DNA of 64,000 bases from an uncultured Clostridia bacterium. GTDB lineage: Bacteria > Bacillota > Clostridia > Oscillospirales > Acutalibacteraceae. A program made the translations under genes and the position numbers. The stretch spans positions 62,001-126,000 of the forward strand of contig CAMAZY010000003.1 of NCBI GenBank assembly GCA_945863885.1, read 5' to 3'. Numbering within the stretch: the first letter of the stretch is position 1; each line of letters starts with the position of its first letter. The notes under the pieces are model-generated. The model saw only the letters and a program-made list of their open reading frames with translations. It was not told where the DNA came from and ran no database searches. Positions 28,845 to 38,512 of the stretch are shown here, one piece after another.

Positions 28845-29384
28845 TTATTCTTCCATCTGCTTACCCAAGAAGCCCGCCGCAACCTGCACCAGCTTGATTT
28901 CGGTCTGATTGGGCTTATCGCCGCTTCCGTTCGTCAGCACCATCACGGCGCCCATGACGTCGCCCGAACCGATGATCGGATACATCACGCCGACAGCCCG
29001 GTCAAGTCCGTCGCAAAGCAGCATTTCGATTTTTTCGTCGCCTGCAACATAGCCCGTCCGTCTTTCCATATAGCTTTCGATTACGGGCAAAATGCGTTTT
29101 TCCATCACTTCTTTTTTCGGGATTCCCGCCGACGCAATAACATGGTCACGGTCACAGATAATCGCCGGAAGACCGGTCGAACGGTTCAGAACTTCGACGT
29201 ACTGCTTGGTATACGGTCCGAGTTCACCGAGCGGTGAGTACTTTTTGAAAATCACTTCGCCGTCGGCATCGGTGTAAATCTCTAACGGGTCGCCTTCTCT
29301 GATACGCATTGTCCGGCGGATCTCTTTCGGAATCACAACCCGTCCGAGGTCGTCAATGCGTCTGACTATTCCTGTTGCTTTCAT
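28845..29384 (-). CDS. spoVT: Stage V sporulation protein T
   Basis: MKATGIVRRIDDLGRVVIPKEIRRTMRIREGDPLEIYTD AbrB domain plus GAF-like C-terminus. Confidence 0.95.
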   Translation of the reverse strand: MKATGIVRRIDDLGRVVIPKEIRRTMRIREGDPLEIYTDADGEVIFKKYSPLGELGPYTKQYVEVLNRSTGLPAIICDRDHVIASAGIPKKEVMEKRILPVIESYMERRTGYVAGDEKIEMLLCDGLDRAVGVMYPIIGSGDVMGAVMVLTNGSGDKPNQTEIKLVQVAAGFLGKQMEE

Positions 29385-29520
29385 ATCGTAATCTCCTTTG
29401 AAATCATATCGCACATCTATTATCTGTAAACAAAGGAGATTTATACTGAAAAACTGTCATTTCGGGAAGGTAGTTTAGTATGAAGCCGGATATGCATTTT
29501 TTCCTGTTCAGTCATTCTTA

Positions 29521-29667
29521 TTTTGCTTAGCAAGCATGATGTCTTTCCAATCCGAAACATCGCATTGATCATCATAATTACTACCGACCGCTACCACTGT
29601 CCCGTCTCATTTCAGTCCGACCGTGTGATATTCTCCCGACGCAACGGCAACAATGTCCGTCCAATTT
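29521..29667 (-). pseudogene. RCC1-repeat protein remnant
   Basis: Minus-strand translation WTDIVAVASGEYHTVGLK*DGTVVAVGSNYDDQCDVSDWKDI with in-frame TGA. Confidence 0.7.
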
Positions 29668-29797
29668 TATGATCCATAAAATCACCTTACTTATTATAAT
29701 AAGGATATTGTAATACGATTGTAATTTATAGTCAAAAAAAAAGCAGTAGCCTTTCAAATACAAAAATATCTAATTATGCGGAAATCACAGATTTATA

Positions 29798-29826
29798 TTG
29801 ACAAATTATGCGACAAGTATTATACT
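29798..29826 (+). promoter_or_regulatory. Promoter of XRE/ImmA pair with candidate operator repeats
   Basis: TTGACA-N17-TATACT; AATTATGCG at 29772-29780 and 29804-29812. Confidence 0.6.
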
Positions 29827-29887
29827 CTTATTATCAAATTGATTAACTTTTATTATTACCAATTTATTAAACGAAGGAGCGTTTGGA

Positions 29888-30433
29888 ATGAATCATGACG
29901 GAAGTTGGAACCTGACAAAATCCGAGCAGGAAATGTATATCAACGACCTTACCGAAAACCTGGCTTCTTTGAGAGCGAAAATCGGAATTTCTCAAGGCGA
30001 TCTTGCAAACCTCATCGGAGTATCAAGGCAAACGTATTCCTCTATTGAAACGGGAAGCAGACCGATGTTGTGGGGCACATATCTTTCGCTCCTGTTTTTC
30101 TTTTATTGCAACTCGGTTTCACGGAAAATGCTTAAAGATTCGGGCATATTCCCGAAAGAATTATTGGAAACCTTCAATTACGGAGAGCCCTTATCGGTAA
30201 TGGATGGACTCGCAGGAATCCCCGAAGAAATCACGGAAAAGCTCGACAAGGCAGCTTACCAATCGATCAGAACCGTTGTCATGCTGGAATACGCACGGTG
30301 TACCCAGCTTCCCGGCGAGGCTGTTGTCAAATCGTTTGACGGCGTTTCTTTCCGGGAACCGCAGCACAACGAAAAAGTAGCAAAAGCATTGAAAGCCATA
30401 AAAGAAAGCAGGCAAAAGAATGACGAACAGTGA
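29888..30433 (+). CDS. XRE-family HTH regulator
   Basis: LRAKIGISQGDLANLIGVSRQTYSSIETGSR. Confidence 0.85.
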   Translation: MNHDGSWNLTKSEQEMYINDLTENLASLRAKIGISQGDLANLIGVSRQTYSSIETGSRPMLWGTYLSLLFFFYCNSVSRKMLKDSGIFPKELLETFNYGEPLSVMDGLAGIPEEITEKLDKAAYQSIRTVVMLEYARCTQLPGEAVVKSFDGVSFREPQHNEKVAKALKAIKESRQKNDEQ

Positions 30434-31091
30434 AATCGGACAAAAAGTAAAACAGTTTCTTGAATCCTCGCACCTGCAAAACAATGACTATCCGTCTTTG
30501 ATTAAAGCTGTTGAAGAACTGGGATACACTGTCATTGAATTCAATTCCTCCTACAATGACGAAAACACGCAAACCGTTCTGGAGGAACTGAATTTATCGG
30601 CTTTTATCAAGAAATCGAAAGGGTTTACCTATTCTTTCGACGAGTATCGGCTGATATTTATCAACGAGTCGCTGTCGAAACATGAAAAGCAAATTGTGCT
30701 GTCCCATGAAATCGGACATATCGTATGCGGCCATCTCATATCAAGCCCCGCCAACAGTCAGAATGTTCAGGAAGAATATGAAGCAAATGAATTCTCTCAT
30801 CAGCTTTTGAATCCGTCGAAAAAAGTCAGATTCTCCGTATTTACATACAAACATAAAAAAGCAATCATCGCAGCGGTTCTTGCGATCGTCCTTGTATTAA
30901 GCAGTACGGGAATCGTCCTGACTGTACAAAAGCAAAGAAGCTATTACGGTGAGTATTATGTTACATCGGCCGGGAAAAAATATCATGAAAAAAACTGTAT
31001 TTTTGTGAAGAATAAGACCAATGTCCGGCGGCTGACCAAGGACGAATTCAACTCCGGCGAATATGAGGCCTGCGAAATCTGTTTGCCGTAA
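30420..31091 (+). CDS. ImmA/IrrE metallopeptidase with TM helix and C-terminal Cys/His module
   Basis: LSHEIGHIVCGHL; TM AIIAAVLAIVLVLSSTGIVL; YYVTSAGKKYHEKNCIFVKNKTNVRRLTKDEFNSGEYEACEICLP. Confidence 0.85.
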   Translation: MTNSEIGQKVKQFLESSHLQNNDYPSLIKAVEELGYTVIEFNSSYNDENTQTVLEELNLSAFIKKSKGFTYSFDEYRLIFINESLSKHEKQIVLSHEIGHIVCGHLISSPANSQNVQEEYEANEFSHQLLNPSKKVRFSVFTYKHKKAIIAAVLAIVLVLSSTGIVLTVQKQRSYYGEYYVTSAGKKYHEKNCIFVKNKTNVRRLTKDEFNSGEYEACEICLP

Positions 31092-31122
31092 GAGTCTGAA
31101 GAAAAAAGGGTAACTGACGGGT

Positions 31123-31392
31123 TTGTCCCGTTTTATGCCTGTCTCAAAGAAGGCGGAGAGGCAGGCCGCTCTGAAGAAACAGCTTGCGCAGGAAATCGCT
31201 ACCCTTTCCGAAAAGCGAAACAGTCTGCAAGGTCAGGTTGAAATCGATAGAGCAGCCAGACAACAGGCGGTTGACCAAAAGGCCGCTCCGTTCCTCCAAA
31301 AGAAGGGCGAACTTCAAAGTCAGCTGGTTGCCGCCATCAACAGAATCAATGCAATTGCTGCTGAATTCGAAAAAGATCCTGAAGAATCCTGA
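31123..31392 (+). CDS. Small coiled-coil hypothetical ORF
   Basis: ORF only; Lys/Gln/Ala-rich helical composition; no convincing RBS. Confidence 0.3.
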   Translation: MSRFMPVSKKAERQAALKKQLAQEIATLSEKRNSLQGQVEIDRAARQQAVDQKAAPFLQKKGELQSQLVAAINRINAIAAEFEKDPEES

Positions 31393-31478
31393 TTCCGGTT
31401 CAGGGCGTCCCGCCTTTTCGGTATATGTCTCAACGTCGGGCATCATACCGCTTTCTATGATTTCTCCATTACCCCATA

Positions 31479-31519
31479 AAACGCAATCGCTAAAAGTCTT
31501 CCGGCTTTTAGCGATTGTC
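31479..31519 (+). terminator. Hairpin terminator
   Basis: CAATCGCTAAAAG-tcttccgg-CTTTTAGCGATTG. Confidence 0.6.
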
Positions 31520-31580
31520 TTCTATTATCCCGTTTTCCTCTGTCGTTCAAGCGTCCTTCATGAACCCGATTCACTCCGGA

Positions 31581-31922
31581 TCAGAAATTAAACCCGTTAT
31601 AACCCCAGTGCGAGACTTCTTCGTACTTGACATAGATGCAGTCGGAACGGATACCGAGCGTTTCGCTTATAATATTACATACCGTCTCGGTCATATTATC
31701 GTACTGGGAGTCACTTGCTTTTCCGAAAAGCGCAATATCGACAAAAACAAGCTCCTCGTCGCTTTCGCCCTTGAACCACATACGGCAGTTGTCCTCAAAG
31801 TTCAGCATCAGCCACTGCTCTCCCTTTCCGAGGCAGGTAATGGCTTTTCCGAGCTTTGTTTTCAGTTCGGTTTCGGCTTCTTTTGAAATTGTGGCGGTTG
31901 TTTTCGTGTTGATGAACGGCAT
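31581..31922 (-). CDS. MIF/tautomerase-family protein
   Basis: MPFINTKTTATISKEAETELKTKLGKAI...YVKYEEVSHWGYNGFNF; catalytic Pro2 conserved. Confidence 0.85.
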   Translation of the reverse strand: MPFINTKTTATISKEAETELKTKLGKAITCLGKGEQWLMLNFEDNCRMWFKGESDEELVFVDIALFGKASDSQYDNMTETVCNIISETLGIRSDCIYVKYEEVSHWGYNGFNF

Positions 31923-32093
31923 TTTTTAGCCCTCCTTAAGTTTGATAGTATAAATTTATCATATTGCGGATAAAAAATCCATAAAATCATGAAAAATTTG
32001 ACCTTTTATATTTTTTGTGATATAATGATAAATCATTATGCTTTCACAGTATATGAAATTATTTTTTCTTTTTGAAAGGAGTAACAATCCGTT

Positions 32094-33440
32094 ATGGATG
32101 ACCCCGGAAGTATTATCCTGAAACTCGTTTTACTGTTTGTTCTTGTTCTTGTCAACGCATTTTTTGCGATGAGCGAAATTGCAATTATTTCGCTTAACGA
32201 CAATGTCATCGAAAAGAAAGCCGAAGACGGCGTCAAAAAGGCCCGTCAGATTATGAAGCTCACCGAAAACCCGAGCAATTTTCTATCTACCATTCAGATC
32301 GGTGTAACACTTGCCGGATTTCTGACCTCGGCATCGGCTTCTCAAAGCTTTGCGACGATGCTCGCCGGCGCAATTTCCAAATTGAATCTTCCGATTCCGA
32401 CGTCGGTTATCAGCGGCTTTTCCGTTGTAATCATTACCATTATCATGTCCTATTTTTCGCTTGTTTTAGGCGAGCTTGCGCCGAAGCGAATGGCGATGCA
32501 AAAGCCCGAAGCCATCGCATACAAGGTTGTCGGAATTCTTCTTGTTGTGAAAAAGATCACTTCTCCGTTCGTCAAGATTCTTTCCGCTTCAACGAACCTT
32601 ATTGTCCGCCTGTTCGGCTTTGATCCGAACGCCGATGAAGAAGGAGTCACCGAAGAGGAAATCCGCATGATGGTTGACGTCGGTCAGGAAAAGGGCGTTA
32701 TTGAGGATATCCAAAAGGAAATGATTGACAACATCTTCGAATTCGACGATATTGACGTTTCGGATATCATGACGCACCGGACGGATATGTGCGCTGTCGA
32801 GGACACCGACAGTCTTGAAGAGGTCGTTTCAATTTCGATTGAGTACGGTTACTCAAGAATCCCGGTTTTCCACGAGGATCCCGATAACATCATCGGCATT
32901 ATCTATATCAAGGATCTGCTCAAATACGTTTCCGGCTCGCTCCCGAAAGACATCAAGCCTGCGGACGTCATGCGTGAGGCCTATTATGTTCCATTCAGCA
33001 AGAGCTGCGGTCAGCTTTTCAATGAAATGACCGAGAAGCGGATTCAGATGGCGGTTGTTGTTGACGAATACGGCGGCACGGCCGGTATCATTACCATGGA
33101 GGACTTAATCGAAGCCATCGTCGGAAACATCCGGGACGAATACGACGACGAGGACGAGGAAATCGTCGAGGTTGACGAAAATACCTTTACTATTGACGGT
33201 ACGGCGTATATCGAAGAGGTCAACGAGCTTGTCGGCGACGTGATTCCCGAGGGTGATTATGACACCTTAGGCGGCTTCATCATCAGTCAGCTCGGCTTTC
33301 TTCCGAAGGACGGCGACATGAACTGTGTCACCTATGAGAACCTGAAATTTACGATTTTAAACGTTGAGGATAAACGAATCGGAAAGGTCAAGGTTGAAAA
33401 AATGCCGACCGAGAACAGTACTCAGCCGGAAGAAGAATAA
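32094..33440 (+). CDS. HlyC/CorC-type CNNM-CBS transporter
   Basis: CNNM TM domain, tandem CBS (DIMTHRTDMCAVE) and CorC_HlyC domain. Confidence 0.92.
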   Translation: MDDPGSIILKLVLLFVLVLVNAFFAMSEIAIISLNDNVIEKKAEDGVKKARQIMKLTENPSNFLSTIQIGVTLAGFLTSASASQSFATMLAGAISKLNLPIPTSVISGFSVVIITIIMSYFSLVLGELAPKRMAMQKPEAIAYKVVGILLVVKKITSPFVKILSASTNLIVRLFGFDPNADEEGVTEEEIRMMVDVGQEKGVIEDIQKEMIDNIFEFDDIDVSDIMTHRTDMCAVEDTDSLEEVVSISIEYGYSRIPVFHEDPDNIIGIIYIKDLLKYVSGSLPKDIKPADVMREAYYVPFSKSCGQLFNEMTEKRIQMAVVVDEYGGTAGIITMEDLIEAIVGNIRDEYDDEDEEIVEVDENTFTIDGTAYIEEVNELVGDVIPEGDYDTLGGFIISQLGFLPKDGDMNCVTYENLKFTILNVEDKRIGKVKVEKMPTENSTQPEEE

Positions 33441-33481
33441 TCAAAACGGGAATCGGACACAGAAATCCGGTTCCCGAACTT

Positions 33482-34744
33482 TTATTCAAAATAAAATGCT
33501 TTTGCCGCATGGGAATGAAGACTTACCGTAAACGGTGAAGCGGATTTTATCCGTTCTTCCGTCCAAAGCTCAATACCCTTCGGATTATTCTTTATGCCGA
33601 GGCTTTGGGGGTCAATTTCAAGCTTTCCGTCGCTGTCGCCCAAATTGAAAGCGGCAAGATACGTTCCCTTTTCGGCACTGTCGGCGGTCCAGATGACATA
33701 TTCGTTGCCGTCCGGAGCGTTCCACCGCTTTGCCTGCTTGGCACGGCGTGAATTTTTGTGCATTTTCAGTATTTCGGTGTTTGTCAGAAGTCCGAGCGTA
33801 AAGTCGTCGTTCTTCGTCAGCTCCCCGCCTATCATGAGCGGCGAGCGGAATATGGACCAAAGCGTCATCATCGTCATTTGCTCGTCCTTCGTGAAGCGCG
33901 TCCGGTTTTCGGGCGAATAGACCTGATTGATTGCACCGACAGGAAGCATATCTGCGTCCGGGAAGCCGCCTTTTCCGCAAAACGGCGCCCACTTCTCTGC
34001 CCGTTCGAACATGGCATACAGGTCGTCCCACCTGTCCCAGAAGTCGTCGGTCATGCGCCACATATCGGCGTATTTTCCGTACAAATCGGCTTTTTCTAAA
34101 ATTGCAGGACCGGGAGAGAGACTGAGCACCATCTCCCTGCCGCAGTTTTTCACGGCTTCACTTATTAAAATCAACTCGTCCTCGGCGTGAGACAGCTCTC
34201 TTGCGATATCATCGCACTTGATAAAGTCAACGCCCCACGAGGCGTACAGCTCGAAGAGGCTTTCGTAGTATTCCCTTGCGCCCTCTTTCTTGGCATCAAC
34301 GCCGTACATATCGGTATTCCAATGACAGATGTCGTCCGTTTTGGCAATCTCACGGGGCAAGGCGGTACTGTTTTTGATTCCGGTATTGCCGTGAACCGCC
34401 TGTCTCGGAATGCCCCTCATGATATGAATTCCGAATTTCAGCCCTAAGGAATGAACAAATTCCGCAAGTGGAGCGAAGCCCTTGCCGCCGCATGAAGACG
34501 GAAAGCGGTTTTCGGCGGGAATCAGACGGGAATATTCATCCATGCAAAGCGGGGCAAAAGCGTTGTACGAATGCGATTTTGCCGCCGGTTCATACCACTG
34601 AATGTCGACGACGATGTACTCCCAGCCGTAGGGCTTAAGATATTTTGCCATATAGTCGGCGTTTTTTCTGACCGCCTCTTCCGTGACCGCCGCACCGTAG
34701 CAATCCCAGCTATTCCATCCCATAGGGGCTCTTTCAAGCTTCAT
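33482..34744 (-). CDS. GH27-family alpha-galactosidase-like glycosidase
   Basis: RAPMGWNSWDCYGAAVTEE; VDFIKCDDI; WRMTDDFWDRW. Confidence 0.85.
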   Translation of the reverse strand: MKLERAPMGWNSWDCYGAAVTEEAVRKNADYMAKYLKPYGWEYIVVDIQWYEPAAKSHSYNAFAPLCMDEYSRLIPAENRFPSSCGGKGFAPLAEFVHSLGLKFGIHIMRGIPRQAVHGNTGIKNSTALPREIAKTDDICHWNTDMYGVDAKKEGAREYYESLFELYASWGVDFIKCDDIARELSHAEDELILISEAVKNCGREMVLSLSPGPAILEKADLYGKYADMWRMTDDFWDRWDDLYAMFERAEKWAPFCGKGGFPDADMLPVGAINQVYSPENRTRFTKDEQMTMMTLWSIFRSPLMIGGELTKNDDFTLGLLTNTEILKMHKNSRRAKQAKRWNAPDGNEYVIWTADSAEKGTYLAAFNLGDSDGKLEIDPQSLGIKNNPKGIELWTEERIKSASPFTVSLHSHAAKAFYFE

Positions 34745-34842
34745 TTGTGTCTTCCTTTCCTGTTTTGTTTTCCTTTATTTGTCTTGAAAAAATCAGTTTA
34801 GACTTGTATAATCAATTTATACTCGATCTTCCGGAGGATATC

Positions 34843-35910
34843 ATGATTCTGTTTTTACTGTTTATTATAATGACCGCCTTTGTCGGTCTCAAAGCGGCAA
34901 AGCCCGGCGAATTCTTCGACGACTATATGACAAGAGAAAACACGACCGCCGTAAACGGGCTTTTTGTCCTTTTGATTTTCTTAAGCCACGCCGAAGGATA
35001 CATTCAGGCAAGCGGTGCACTCGACAACGCCTATCTGACCTTTAAAAACAATATGCTTCAGCTCGTTGTGGTATCGTTTTTATTCTATTCGGGCTACGGC
35101 ATCATGGAGTCAATCAAGCACAAAGGACAAGCCTATGTCCGTTCGATTCCGGCAAAACGCTTTTTCAAGGTGTATTACCGTATGGTCATCTGCGTGTGTC
35201 TGTTTATCGTCTTAAACCTGATTCTCAGGCAAAACTACGGCTTAAAAAGAACGCTTCTCGCCTTTACGGGCTGGACGGGCATCGGCAACAGCAATTGGTA
35301 CATTTTCGTCATTCTTGTCTTGTATCTTTTTGTTTTCTTGTCGTTCTCGGTGTTCAGAAAGCATCTTTGGCCGGGCGTAATTATCACGACCGTACTTTCG
35401 GCTGCGCTTGTGCTCGTTCAGATAAAGCTCGGACGAAAGGGCTGGACCTACAATACGGTGATGCTCTTTCCGACCGGCATGATTTTTTCGTTAGCCAAAG
35501 AGCCGTTCGAAAAAATCGTAAAACGAAACGATTCGTTCTGGTTTCTGTCCGTCGGAGCGATTGCCGCCGGCTTTACCGCTCTCCATTATCTTGAGCCGAA
35601 AAACATCGTCACCTATTCCCTTTGGGCAATTTTCTTCATGATGCTTTTAGTCTTGCTCACGATGAAAATTCAGCTTAAGAACCCGATTCTTTCCTGGTTC
35701 GGCTCCCATGTTTTCAGCGTGTATATGCTTCAGCGAATCCCGATGATATTCCTGTCCTATATCGGATTCAACGAAAAAAACAAGTATGCTTTTGTTGCGG
35801 TAAGCTTTGCGGCGACGGTGATTTTATCGTATTTCTTTGAAATGATCACCGAAAAAACCGACGCTCTGCTATTCAAAAAAGCGAAAACGGACAACCGCAC
35901 AAGCGCTTAA
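34843..35910 (+). CDS. Acyltransferase-3-like membrane protein
   Basis: Multi-TM; NGLFVLLIFLSHAEGYIQ; start moved to ATG after ggaggatatc. Confidence 0.75.
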   Translation: MILFLLFIIMTAFVGLKAAKPGEFFDDYMTRENTTAVNGLFVLLIFLSHAEGYIQASGALDNAYLTFKNNMLQLVVVSFLFYSGYGIMESIKHKGQAYVRSIPAKRFFKVYYRMVICVCLFIVLNLILRQNYGLKRTLLAFTGWTGIGNSNWYIFVILVLYLFVFLSFSVFRKHLWPGVIITTVLSAALVLVQIKLGRKGWTYNTVMLFPTGMIFSLAKEPFEKIVKRNDSFWFLSVGAIAAGFTALHYLEPKNIVTYSLWAIFFMMLLVLLTMKIQLKNPILSWFGSHVFSVYMLQRIPMIFLSYIGFNEKNKYAFVAVSFAATVILSYFFEMITEKTDALLFKKAKTDNRTSA

Positions 35911-36626
35911 TGTCTTGTGTCGTCCTCAAAGCATTCACAAAACCTTGCGGCAAAGGAAACAGGCTGACCGCCCGCATATAAATGAGACGTATCCCCGAAG
36001 GCATTGATCCGGAAAACGGCAATGCCTTCTTCTCTTTCCTCGGTGATTGCCGTTGTGACACTTGTCGGAAGCGCAACAAAGTTATGCCACAAAAGCATCG
36101 GCGACATACCGATCAGATGAGACAGAATGACGCACTCCACGCCGAAATGACAAAATAGCACGATTTTGTCGTGATTGCTTCTCTCGGCCCGGAAAATCCG
36201 TCCGTCATGAACATAGCCGTGCTTTTTCAAAAGCGCATCGAGTCCGTCACAGACCCGTTTGTATTCCTCTTTAACGTTCACGGTTTTCATCAAGGCAGTA
36301 TCGTACCACTTTTCGCCGTAGTAGTCATCAATTCCCGTCCAGTCAGACGGCAGTCTGTCCCAGCACTGTTCGGGCGGCTTGAGCGGACCTGTTTTCACCT
36401 TTCCCTCAAATTCACGAAGCCAGTCGAGCGTTTCTGCCTTTTTCGAAACAAGCTTCAGCGTATAGGAGGCCGTCTTTTGCGCTCTTCCCAACGGGGAACA
36501 GTAAAAATAGTCGGCGTTTTCCTTTTCCAAGCGTTTTGCCAAAAGCTTCGCTTCTTTTTTGCCCTCTTTTGTAAGAGAGTCAAGCACATAATCCGGGTCG
36601 CCGTGGCGAACGATAATCAACTGCAT
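35907..36626 (-). CDS. Histidine phosphatase family protein
   Basis: LIIVRHGDPDYVLDSLTKEGKKEA; LFCHFGVECVIL. Confidence 0.9.
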   Translation of the reverse strand: MQLIIVRHGDPDYVLDSLTKEGKKEAKLLAKRLEKENADYFYCSPLGRAQKTASYTLKLVSKKAETLDWLREFEGKVKTGPLKPPEQCWDRLPSDWTGIDDYYGEKWYDTALMKTVNVKEEYKRVCDGLDALLKKHGYVHDGRIFRAERSNHDKIVLFCHFGVECVILSHLIGMSPMLLWHNFVALPTSVTTAITEEREEGIAVFRINAFGDTSHLYAGGQPVSFAARFCECFEDDTRH

Positions 36627-36674
36627 AATCTTTTCCTTTCAGTATTTTGTCAGCAATACACGGGTAAAGGCTTG

Positions 36675-37112
36675 TCACGCAAGTGCACTTAAAATCCGTC
36701 TAAGCGTTCGTTCAAAAGCCCTGTCCTGCTGGGCGGTTCTCTTCGGCGGACCTTTGAGATGCTTTTTGCTCATTCTTGCCTTTTTTGCGGCGTACCGTGA
36801 CGCCAGAAGCGAATCAATATTGAACGCTGTGATTTCAAGTCCGTTCTGTGTCAGCACGCTGCCTTTTTTCGAAAGCACCATCGCCGCAAGGCCGTAATCC
36901 TGCGTCACAACAAGGTCGCCCGATTCAATGAAATTCACAATCGCAAAGTCCGCACTGTCCGCCCCTTTATCGACGGTGACGGTTTCGACGCCGTCAAAAT
37001 GAAATTCATGGCTCGTATCACAAAAAACCACAGCCGGTATGCCGTATTCTTTTGCAACGAAAACGGTCAGCCGCACAACGGGACAGCCGTCGGCATCAAT
37101 CAGGATTCTCAT
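36675..37112 (-). CDS. YaiI/YqxD (DUF188) family protein
   Basis: MRILIDADGCPVVRLTVFVAKEYGIPAVVFCDTSH...DLVVTQDYGLAAMVLSKK. Confidence 0.92.
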   Translation of the reverse strand: MRILIDADGCPVVRLTVFVAKEYGIPAVVFCDTSHEFHFDGVETVTVDKGADSADFAIVNFIESGDLVVTQDYGLAAMVLSKKGSVLTQNGLEITAFNIDSLLASRYAAKKARMSKKHLKGPPKRTAQQDRAFERTLRRILSALA

Positions 37113-37267
37113 ATCGTCTTCACCCTATCATACTTTGTTTTCAGTATATCACAACGAGCCGAAAATGCAAGTGAGAATATGAATGTCAAATCAAAACTGA
37201 AAAAAATCCCCGCAGACGCACCGTTCTGCGGAGAATCAATTTTTACACGGCTTCGGCCGTCAGTCGA

Positions 37268-38326
37268 TCAGAATCGCAGGCTCTTATCCTCACCGATGCC
37301 ATACATTCCGTCGAGTATGTATTTGTTGCCGTCGGGGTCACAGACAAAGCCCGAAAGCTCTCCGAACGTGATGTGGTAATTGATGTCAATAACGCCCGCC
37401 GGAACACGCATCAGGAAGCGGTCGCCAATATCAAAAATAATATCGGTCATTCCGTAAACGTCCTTGATCCGCCATTTGTTATAGCTTAAATGCTCAAAGC
37501 GCACGGGGGTCAGAAGCGTTGTCCTGCCCTCGAACCAGATCAGGTTTTCGTTGTAGTCATTCTGGTTAACGGACTGATTTCTTGTCAGGTTGAAGCCGAA
37601 ATACTGCATCTTGCCGTCAATCTCTTTTTTACCCATAGTCGTTACCCAATCGTAGTGCGACTTATACGGATAATAGCCTCTGTGGTCGTCGATGATGGCG
37701 GTGCTGTTTTCGTCGGCTTCGTAGCGTTTGCCGTTGACCTCGATATAGCCTGTGACCTTAAAGAGATCCTTTTGAGAATAAAGCGGTCTGTTGTCGCCGA
37801 ACGGAATCGAAACAATGCTCGGAAGCGAAACCCGGTCAAGCTGAACGTCATAGCTGATGCAGCCGCTCTTGTCATCGCTTGCCGTACCTCTTACAAAGGC
37901 CTGCCCTTTTTCAAAAAAGTTGCTGCAGCGGAAATGAACCACCTTGCCCCTCGATTCGGTCGGATCGCCGTTGAGCAGTGTCTTTGAAATTACGGCGTCT
38001 TTTTTCGGGAGCATATCCTGCCAATAGATCAGCTTTCTCTTCGCTTTATCATAGCAGATTGTAAGTCCGGTACCAAAAATACCCATATCGCACACAGCGG
38101 TCAGCACGATTATGTCCTGAAAATGAAGTTCAATTGCCTCCCAAAGAGTAAGGCGAAGCTTGTTAAAGGCGTTCGGAAGCGCAGACGGACGGTCAACGCT
38201 CAAGAAATCCATTCTTTGAAATTCCTTGTCAAAGGTTCCGAAATAAGCTCTTCCGCTCGGATCGACAATGTTCGTCGGCGTCGGCACCGCTTTTCTTTTT
38301 TCGGAAAGCACATCATTAAAGTTCAT
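37268..38326 (-). CDS. DUF2804-family protein
   Basis: MNFNDVLSEKRKAVPTPTNIVDPSGRAYFGTFDKEFQRMDF; INYHITFGELSGFVCDPDG. Confidence 0.75.
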   Translation of the reverse strand: MNFNDVLSEKRKAVPTPTNIVDPSGRAYFGTFDKEFQRMDFLSVDRPSALPNAFNKLRLTLWEAIELHFQDIIVLTAVCDMGIFGTGLTICYDKAKRKLIYWQDMLPKKDAVISKTLLNGDPTESRGKVVHFRCSNFFEKGQAFVRGTASDDKSGCISYDVQLDRVSLPSIVSIPFGDNRPLYSQKDLFKVTGYIEVNGKRYEADENSTAIIDDHRGYYPYKSHYDWVTTMGKKEIDGKMQYFGFNLTRNQSVNQNDYNENLIWFEGRTTLLTPVRFEHLSYNKWRIKDVYGMTDIIFDIGDRFLMRVPAGVIDINYHITFGELSGFVCDPDGNKYILDGMYGIGEDKSLRF

Positions 38327-38384
38327 GGTATTTCTCTCCTTTTGGTAATATCGTTTAATAATATTATACATCAGTCAAAAAAAA

Positions 38385-38399
38385 TGTCAACTGTTGACA
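38385..38399. promoter_or_regulatory. Palindrome in divergent DUF2804/ABC-exporter intergenic region
   Basis: TGTCAAC-T-GTTGACA; includes minus-strand -35 TTGACA-N16-TATAAT. Confidence 0.6.
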
Positions 38400-38512
38400 A
38401 GGTTTAAGTTGACTGGATGCTGTTAGGCATGATATAATTCTTTCGCCTCAGCAATCCCAAAATATCAGACTGCTTCAACCCGGTCTGAGAAAAAGAAAGG
38501 AATTGCAAAAAA

